64,000 nt of DNA from Channallabes apus. Taxonomy: Eukaryota > Chordata > Actinopteri > Siluriformes > Clariidae. This document shows, in pieces, positions 56,601-64,000 of this stretch. The notes below the pieces were generated by a model, which did not search any database, had not been told where the DNA came from, and saw nothing but the letters and a program-made list of their open reading frames with translations. The stretch's first letter is position 1. Each line of letters opens with the position of its first letter. The stretch is from the NCBI GenBank assembly GCA_030522415.1, contig CM060112.1:15604727-15668726 (forward strand), read 5' to 3'. The translations under genes and the position numbers were made by a program.

Positions 56601-57880
56601 TACCGTATTTCATATCTGCCCGAGGGAATCATGCAAGCATACATAATTTTGTAAGTAAATATGAATTTAAAAAACACATTTGATAGACATTGATAAATAA
56701 ATATTTATTACCCCTTTCTCATGGGTGCCTTACATTAAGCCTAGACTCTAACCAGAATGACTCAGCAAGGGTTAATCAGAAATGCAGCATAATTATTAAG
56801 CTGATGTAAAAACATTTTCACATGATTGTACTTAGAGTATTGCAGACTAATTCACAGTGTGAGTATAACATTATAACAGTTTAGAGTAAGAGGGTATTTA
56901 AATGCTGATAATGCTGCTAGTGTTTTAATTTCCCATTAACCATTGTAAAAGAGCATAATTAACCACTAAATTAAACTATAGAAGTAGTTTTACAGTGGAG
57001 ACTTCGGAGAAGAGTTTTTTTTTTTCTTCTTCAAAATGCCTGATTTTCTCCTCATCATTAGAGCATTTTATTTAACATCACGTAGTAGACACTGAGCCAG
57101 ACACCTGGAAAAATATAATCTGGTCGTGTTAGAATGTGCAGCCTAACAAGCAGGTATTAAATTAATAAATTAAACAAGTTTCAAAGCTGCCTTAGCGTGC
57201 TGTCACACTATGGGCTCTGGCATGGATGGGGGGTGAGTCCAGAATCTGGTAGTTTTGAGTAATGTGAACACTTCATACTGTGCCTGGGCATGCATAAGCA
57301 TACTGTACCACGCTCAAGTCCACTTCGCCTATTTTGACACAGAGCACGAAATCGATGTGTACACGCCGTCCGCGTCCGTTTCATCCTCTGACCTACACGG
57401 TCATAGCTGATAAATTAGGAAGGCAAGAAAAAGGGTTACTCTTGATGTTTTTTAAGAATGATCAATAATGTAAGTAATAGCACATTTTTTACTTGATTTT
57501 ACTCTTTTCATTGTGTATATGGCAACTTGCAAACTACCTAGGCGTATACTGCAACCTACTGTACTATATTGAAGAGTATAAATTTGGGTACAAAACTTAA
57601 TAATGTGAAAGCTGCCCAGCAGAGGTTGTGGGTGGTTGGGGTGGGGTATTTTGGGGCAATGGGGGGTTTTGATTGTACCCAGGCACAGTACAAATCAATC
57701 CTGCCTAGTGTGACAGTATACTTAGTGTGCCTGTGTATAGTCTCTGGATCTGTGCTGGAGGGATGAACACCACTCTTCCAAAAGTCCTACTTAGTCTGAC
57801 ACAATTTGACAACCAGCTGTCATGGCTATGTAACTCGTGTTAATTATAGAGAACTAATAATCATAGTTTTATATATATAT
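56601..57880. other. Unique non-coding stretch
   Basis: No transposon landmarks or exon-like frame. A short (TA)n precedes the next Tc1. Confidence 0.45.
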
Positions 57881-57885
57881 ATATA

Positions 57886-58713
57886 CTCAGCAAAAAAAGA
57901 AACATCCCTTTTTCAGGACTGTGTATTTCAACAATAATGTTGTAAAAATCCAAATACAGATCTTCATTGTAACGGGTTTAAACAATGTTTTCCATGCATG
58001 TTCAATTAACCATAATCAATTAATTAACATGCACCTGTGGAATGGTCGTTAAGACCTTAACAGCTTACAGAAAGTAGGCATTTAAGGTCACAGTTCTAAA
58101 AACGCAGGACACTAAAGAGACTCGTCTACTGACTGTGAAAAACACCCAAAGAAAGATGCCCAGGGTCCCTGCTCATCTGTGTGAACGTGCATTAGGCATG
58201 CTGCAGGGAGGCATGAGGACTGCTGATGTGGCTATAGGGCAATAAATCGCCATGTCCGCACTGTGAGACGCCTAAGACAGCGCTACAGGGAGACAGGAAG
58301 GACAGCTGATCATCCTCGCAGTGGAAGACCACGTGTAACAACACCTGCACAGGATGGGTACATCCGAATATCACACCTGCGTGACAGGTACAGGATGGAC
58401 ACAACAACTGCCCGAGTCACACCAGGAACACACAATCCCTCCATCTCACAGCAAGAACTGACAAATCTGGTCCAGTCCGTGAGGAGGAGATGCACTGCAG
58501 TACTTCAAGCAGCTGGTGGCCACCAGCTACTGACTGGTACTGACTGATTTTGAGCCTCCCTTTCATTCAGGGACACATTGGGAAACATTTTTAGTTTATA
58601 TCTTATGGTGTTGACTCTTTTAGTGTTCATACAAATATTTACTTTCATACAAATAATTAAGTTTACTGAAAGTAAAACCAGATGATAGTCAGAGGACGTT
58701 TCTTTTTTTGCTG

Positions 58714-58716
<3 letters not shown>
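57886..58716 (+). mobile_element. Internally deleted Tc1-like element (lineage F)
   Basis: The ends CTCAGCAAAAAAAGAAACA and GTTTCTTTTTTTGCTGAACA are inverse over about 18 bp, inside TA-rich DNA. The N-terminal transposase starts at ATG 58156 (MPRVPAHLCERALGML). The helix-turn-helix region continues, after a frameshift and stops, in a frame from 58263 (RRLRQRYRETGRTADHPRSG). The sequence then jumps directly to the C-terminal end (QELTNLVQSV, about 58455), so the DDE core is missing. At 831 bp it is about half the normal length. Confidence 0.9.
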
Positions 58717-58717
<1 letters not shown>

Positions 58718-58800
<83 letters not shown>

Positions 58801-58826
58801 TTATTTATTTATTTATTTATTTATTT
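58718..58826. repeat. (TA)39-(TTTA)n microsatellite
   Basis: Begins at the Tc1 right end, so the element probably inserted into a TA tract that continues on both sides (57871-57885 and here). Confidence 0.95.
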
Positions 58827-58829
58827 TTT

Positions 58830-61702
58830 TTTTAAACATTCCCTTCTGAACAGAATTACTAATCCTCTTCAAAATGTACCACTTTAACATATTGTAACAT
58901 TGAAAGAATTGAATCATCTGAACATAAAAAGACCAAAAACAAGCAATTTCACCAGTTCCAGTTTAGCAAACTTACAGCGTCTGTGTACTTTTGTATTCAT
59001 TCACTTTTATATTTTGAAATCTGAAATCAATTTCAGAAGAATAGCTCTTTGATTTTCTTATTCATGATAAGAATGCATTCCTTGAAAGCTTTATTTTGAT
59101 TTTCGAAAATATTGCACCTATTGAAAGTAAAACTCTTTTTATTAATAAAAAAAAAAGAAAATTTCACCATATTAACAATTACACATTCCTGTTATTGTTT
59201 TATGTGCATTTTATACAAGTTCCTGTGAATGATCAGTGGCTATAGGAACAATAATGGTTTTAAAGGGCATGAGGTTGTTGTTGTTGTTGTTTCTTTTGTA
59301 ATAGTGTATTTTTCTCATAGTCTATTGTGATAACCAATTTTCCAAGATCACATAATATTCCGTCATTGTGATTTGTGGCATGTTCTGATATACTGTACAT
59401 GTATTAGTGGAATACGAATGCCTTATTAATTACTTTCCATTTCCAAAAAAATTTTTATGACAATACCTTGTGAGCTGCAAAGCACTTTGGCAGCGTCTTA
59501 TAAGTATCATTTGATAATGAACTATGGAATCCCTTACGAATACTAAAACTGATCACCCATTCAGGATCACTATACTGTCCATGGTATGCTTGCAAATACC
59601 AGACTCACCTTCTTAAAAGATTGACACTTGCATGAAAATTGTCTAGCACTGACTAACGTAAGGTTAGATAAATAAAGGCTGTCCTAAAAGTCTAAATACA
59701 TAAGGGAATATGAGCACAATATAACTCTACATGAATGCCATTTCTTTGCAAACACAAACAAAGTCGTCTCTCCCAACCATGATGAACTCAGATTCCAGAA
59801 ATTGTTAAACCAACCGTCCCCTATGAACAGAGACTTTACACCCTGCAGATGCACCTTATTGATAGAGAATTGGACATTTGGGCAAAACATAGTCCAAATC
59901 ACTATACCCAAGTTTAGGATTGAAAGCAGGAGCTCAGAGCTGTAAGACACTAACACAAACATTGCACCAGCTATTCTTCCATAACCCAATGCCTAATTAT
60001 AGTGAAAATGGATGCACTCATCCATGATGTACATCATGTTTGCCTAGTCATGCATTTCCATATCATGAGAAAAGCAAGAAGTGATCTTGAGAAAATAGCA
60101 TATTTTCAGTGAGACAAGAAATATGGCTCAAAACAGAAAAAAGGTAAATTTACGTTTTGTAATTCATATTTACATTTGTAACAAAGTACAACAATTTTTT
60201 TTATATCCTTTTCTTGTTTTATGTGCAAAAATGTACTAATGAATAAACATTAAAGTAGACAGCTTACAGTAATGTGTTATAATATTACCAGCTGAGTAGT
60301 CAGATACTGTAGTAGTCACAAAAACTCAGGTAGTTTCTTTTTATTGATTAATAAGTCTGAAATAATTTATTGTACAGTAAACAGTCTACGTTTTTTTTTT
60401 TTTATGACGTTTGTTTCATGAACAATTTTTGTCTGTTTGTTTAATTGTTTAACATCCCCGTTGATGCTGTTCCAGGGGAAGTAAAAAGAAAAAGTTTGAT
60501 TTTACACATTTGCCCCCTCTTTGTAAATCTATTTTTCCAAGGCAAGTCTCTTCTGCTTGTTGTTCTTCCGAAGTAACAGTTTATTTATAGCATTTCAGTA
60601 GATGTTAAACTGTTTCTGCCACTTGAACTCTGAGAAGCATCTATCTAGGCTCTTATCTGAGGTGCTGTAAATCTGAGGCTGGTCATTCCAATAAACTTAC
60701 AGTATCCTCTGCAGCAGAGGTAGCTCTTGGTCTTCTTTTCCTGCGAATGTCCTGTACATGAGGATGCATTCAAAGTTCTTAAAATTTTGTGACTGACCTT
60801 ACTTTCTTAAAGCAATCATTACTTTCTACTGAATCATATTTACTATGAGATGACTAGTTTGCTTTGAAGGTAACTCTGGCTTTTTATTTTCTATGACGTT
60901 AAATGTAATGCCAACATGCTGAAGCTCTACTACACTGTTAAAATTACGTATCAGATATTAGCAAAAAACTCAAATTCTTATGAGCACACCATAATATTTC
61001 ATGTCTAATGACACAAGCTCAACTGTGAAGCCCATCATGCTCATTTTTCCATTCTCTCTCCTTACTTATATTGTAATAATTGGCAGCGGCTGTTCAGCAG
61101 TCACGATGCCTAACTGTAATCAAAGACGTAACAAAAGGCTCCTTTCATTCTTTGGCTGGTCTCGTGTATATTATTATATGTTTCTATTTCACTTACATGT
61201 CTTTAAATCAGTAGCTCCGGTGCCTTAATTTTGCATTGAATACGATCCCAGTGATCAAAGTCGCAGGGAGTCTTTGTGATTCCGCAGAATAGCCGTCCAT
61301 CCTTCTGTTATGCCTTTTGAACATCTTAGGCTCCTTTAAAAGAGAAGAGACAGACAGAGCGAGAAAAAAGGCCTTCTCCTACATTCCTCTTGTCGATATT
61401 CCCACTGCTGTGTACATGTTAAGCCCAGCACTAGATGTTGTGGAGAATTCTCTTTTTAGTATGGGAAGCGTGTGAGTCACAGAGGTAGTAGTACACGAAG
61501 TACAGTAGTACTGTTGCTCTCTCTGGTCTTCCCAAGCATCATCATACCAACTATAATTTCAACAGCGTAATTAGTGAATTTCCATGGTCACTATTATTTA
61601 GAAACCCCCTTTTTTTAATTGTTTGTTTTAGAACTTGACTTGAAAGTGACAAATGGTAACACTTTACAATATGATTCCTTAGCAACCCAAACTGCATTGC
61701 TG
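58830..61702. other. AT-rich non-coding stretch
   Basis: No element or gene recognised with confidence. A (TTG)6 run lies near 59275. GGCTGTCCTAAAAGTCT at 59679 looks like a DNA-transposon terminal repeat, but no partner is found. The 101-codon minus frame at 59684-59989 resembles no family I know. Part of 60450-60800 and 61240-61570 is low-repeat and may be conserved. Confidence 0.4.
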
Positions 61703-62057
61703 TCATTCATTCATTCATCTTCTATACCGCTTAATCCTGTGTTCAGGGTCGCGGGGGACCTGGAGCCTAACCCAGGAGACTTCGGGCACTAGGCGGGGTA
61801 CACCCTGGACAGGGTGCCAATCCATCGCAGGGCACACACACATACACACACTCACACACCCAATCACACACTACGGGCAATTTGGGAACGCCAATTAGCC
61901 TAACCTGCATATCTTTGGACTGTGGGAGGAAACCGGAGTACCCGGAGGAAACCCACCAAGCACGGGGAGAACATGCAAACTCCATGCACACAGAGACGGG
62001 AATCGAGCCTGGCCGGGGAATCGAACCCAGACCCTGGAGGTGCAAGGTGACAGTGCT
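61703..62057 (-). mobile_element. SINE (main family), 5' truncated
   Basis: Tail, body and doubled B box are well preserved. The A box beyond GCACTGTCACC is missing. It lies in opposite orientation to the copy at 62631, about 570 bp away. Confidence 0.9.
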
Positions 62058-62185
62058 GAGCTTTTTCTTAGTTTTAAAAATCTAATGATATACTAGCGCA
62101 TATTTTAGGAGCAGTGAATATTTTTTCTCCTAAAAAAAAAAAAACACTTGTAAGTGTTAGTATTTTAAAGATATTGTTTGTTATG

Positions 62186-62375
62186 TTCATTTGTTGAATT
62201 TAGGCACACTGTGAAGCTAACATTGCTAACAGTAGCTTGTGCAGCATGCCGAAGCAGGATAAATCCTTAGGGTAGTAATTTTGAGAAACAGTGAAAATAT
62301 ACCAGGCAACTGATGTGAAAGAGAATTTCATGGGCTTTCATTAGCAACTGATCCATTGTTTGTCGAAATGAGTGT
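62186..62375 (+). repeat. Unnamed dispersed repeat (copy 2)
   Basis: Aligns with 45374-45551 in the same orientation. Seen at two places here only; no terminal structure recognised. Confidence 0.7.
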
Positions 62376-62630
62376 TAACCTGTTTTACCATATAAACTTT
62401 CAACTAATACAGAGCTACACCTCCAGTATGTCCGCTTCTTATGGGCTAAATGTAAGCAGTTAACAACTAGTGGCTAACCTAGCTTTAAATTTTGTAACTT
62501 TTATATCACTGAACATCATCAGTACTTTTACTTGAGATTGTGCTTGAACGATTGTTGGTCGATTGTTTTGGTCTGTGACATAATAGGTGCCGCAGGAATA
62601 CAATAATAACAAGCAGAAAAGGGGCATAGT

Positions 62631-62982
62631 ACTGTCGCCTTGCACCTCCAGGGTCCGGGTTCGATTCCCCGGCCAGGCTCGATTCCCGTCTCTGTGTGCA
62701 TGGTGTTTGCATGTTCTCCCCGTGCTTGGTGGGTTTCCTCCGGGTTCTCCGGTTTCCTCCCACAGTCCAAAGATATGCAGGTTAGGCTAATTGGCGTTCC
62801 TAAATTGCCCGTAGTGTGTGATTGGGTGCGTGAGTGTGTGTATGTGTGTGTGCCCTGCGATGGATTGGCACCCTGTCCAGGGTGTACCCCGCCTAGTGCC
62901 CGAAGTCTCCTGGGATAGGCTCCAGGTCCCCCGCGACCCTGAACACAGGATTAAGCGGTATAGAAAATGAATGAATGAATGA
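62631..62982 (+). mobile_element. SINE (main family), 5' truncated
   Basis: Starts ACTGTCGCCTTGCACC, so the A box is missing. Doubled B box, intact body and three to four ATGA units at the end. The very high similarity to the 61703 copy would let a transcript spanning both fold into a long double strand. Confidence 0.92.
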
Positions 62983-62989
62983 GGATATT

Positions 62990-64000
62990 ATGTTCTGAAC
63001 TTAATTGATTTTATAAAGAGGGTATTTTACCCAGACGTTTCTGTTTTCTTTTTTAACCTCTCTATTCTGATTTTCACATGTCTGGAAGTTGATGCTGAAA
63101 TAAAAAAAAGAAAAAAAAAGAAAAGAAAACACACAAAGCACTTGCAAAGATGTATTGCACAGAATTTGAGTTGTTTAACGTCATTACCAATCTTTCCAAT
63201 TTGCCTTTAGTACACTTCCAAACAACAGAAAGTTTTACTACATCACATTTTATTAACTGCACCAATATTTCCTCAGCATGCAGCATGAGCAGTCTCTCAT
63301 TTGACTATGGAGTTTATCTCTCTTTTAATCTTTTATTTCTTTTAATATAGTTACCATATCACATAACTCACTGCACACATTACACATTGCTCGCTCACAC
63401 CTGCTTTAGTCATTTCTGCACCATGTGATTAATAAAGATTCTCATTATAATAATGAGAGCATTTCTGCTGATCGGCAAAACGTGACACCGGCTGCCTCCA
63501 AATGCAACTGTTTCAATAATTAAATAAAAACCGAAAACACGCTAAGAATCGGTAAAGGGTACGGCTGCATCTGTAAAGAAGATAATGATTTCACCTGTTC
63601 ACGTTTACTGTATACTTACTCAACAATTTCCACAGATGCACAAGAATAAAAAAAAAAAAAACATTAATTAGAGAGTTTATGTCAGCAACAATTTATTTAG
63701 CAGAATGACAAAATTATTTCACATTCCAATGTTAGATATGAAAATCACCATTTAACACAATCTAATTTTAGTCTCTTTCTGATGTGTAACTGTCCATATT
63801 TGGTGAGCCTGTGCATGTTGTAGCCCATCTACTGTACCGCAGTGTTCCATGTGTTCGGACATCCTTTTAAGCTCACCATGATTGTAAAGTGGGTTGAGTT
63901 CACTGTAGCATTTCTGAGATCTCAAACCAGTTTGATCAATTCTCCTCTCTGATCTCTCACATCAACAAAAACCTTTCCTTCCAGAGAACTGCAAATGTAA
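62990..64000. other. Unique AT-rich stretch to the window end
   Basis: No gene recognised. 63420-63600 is low-repeat, with TTTCAATAATTAAAT and GATAATGATTTCACC, and may be conserved non-coding DNA. Purine runs occur at 63100-63130 and 63646-63661. Confidence 0.4.

Noticed and set aside
59684..59989. 101-codon minus-strand open frame
   Set aside because: Not recognised, and the surrounding DNA offers no gene structure. A transposon remnant is possible because of a terminal-repeat-like start at 59679, but it cannot be shown.

Overview
The window looks like a repeat-rich, gene-poor piece of a ray-finned fish nuclear genome. The evidence is dense (CA)n, (AAT)n, (TA)n and (ATCT)n microsatellites, at least six lineages of Tc1/mariner transposons, Tol2-like hAT elements, tRNA-headed SINEs, L2-type LINE 3' ends and solo LTRs. 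The dominant SINE, with an A box reading GTGGTGTAGTGGTTAGC and a tail of ATGA repeats, is a type I associate with otocephalan fishes such as catfishes; that placement is inference. No bacterial feature, operon, CRISPR array or convincing host exon was found. Most long open frames are microsatellite translations (Cys-Val, Thr-His, Ile-Tyr runs) or translations of SINE copies.

Layout. 1-10 kb: microsatellites, two decayed Tc1 lineages (4.1-5.3 and 6.2-7.1 kb), a complete short hAT element (5652-6058) and SINEs. 10-12.2 kb: a hAT element with an 8-bp target duplication, holding a 119-bp perfect palindrome (11315-11433), then another decayed Tc1. 12.6-18 kb and 30-34.6 kb: mostly unique sequence with stretches that look like conserved non-coding elements, between microsatellites. 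24.3-25.8 kb: an old degenerate tandem array. 28-29 kb: two hAT pieces, one complete. 34.9-36.5 kb: a short-ORF MITE followed by a solo LTR with target duplication CTTGA. 42.7-54.3 kb: a hAT element, then two nearly identical TTAA-flanked elements (43208-44938 and 50932-54307), each with two tRNA-Glu-like sequences and a long inverted repeat. The second copy is split by a Tc1 element whose empty site survives in the first. 54.4-56.6 kb: a four-layer nest, with a solo-LTR-like unit, an L2-type LINE and a tRNA-Gly SINE inside one hAT element. 57.9-58.7 kb: an internally deleted Tc1. 58.8-64 kb: AT-rich unique sequence, two opposed SINEs and a dispersed repeat.

No set of genes here acts as a pathway. 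The biology is transposon insertion, nesting and decay in what is probably intergenic or intronic DNA, perhaps beside a developmental gene if the non-coding candidates prove conserved. The best-preserved coding sequence is a Tc1 transposase at 52208-53230 (minus strand): full length, catalytic DDE triad present, no frameshift, two in-frame stops.

Transposon family names come from remembered consensus sequences, not from a search. Terminal repeats and target-site duplications were read directly from the sequence.
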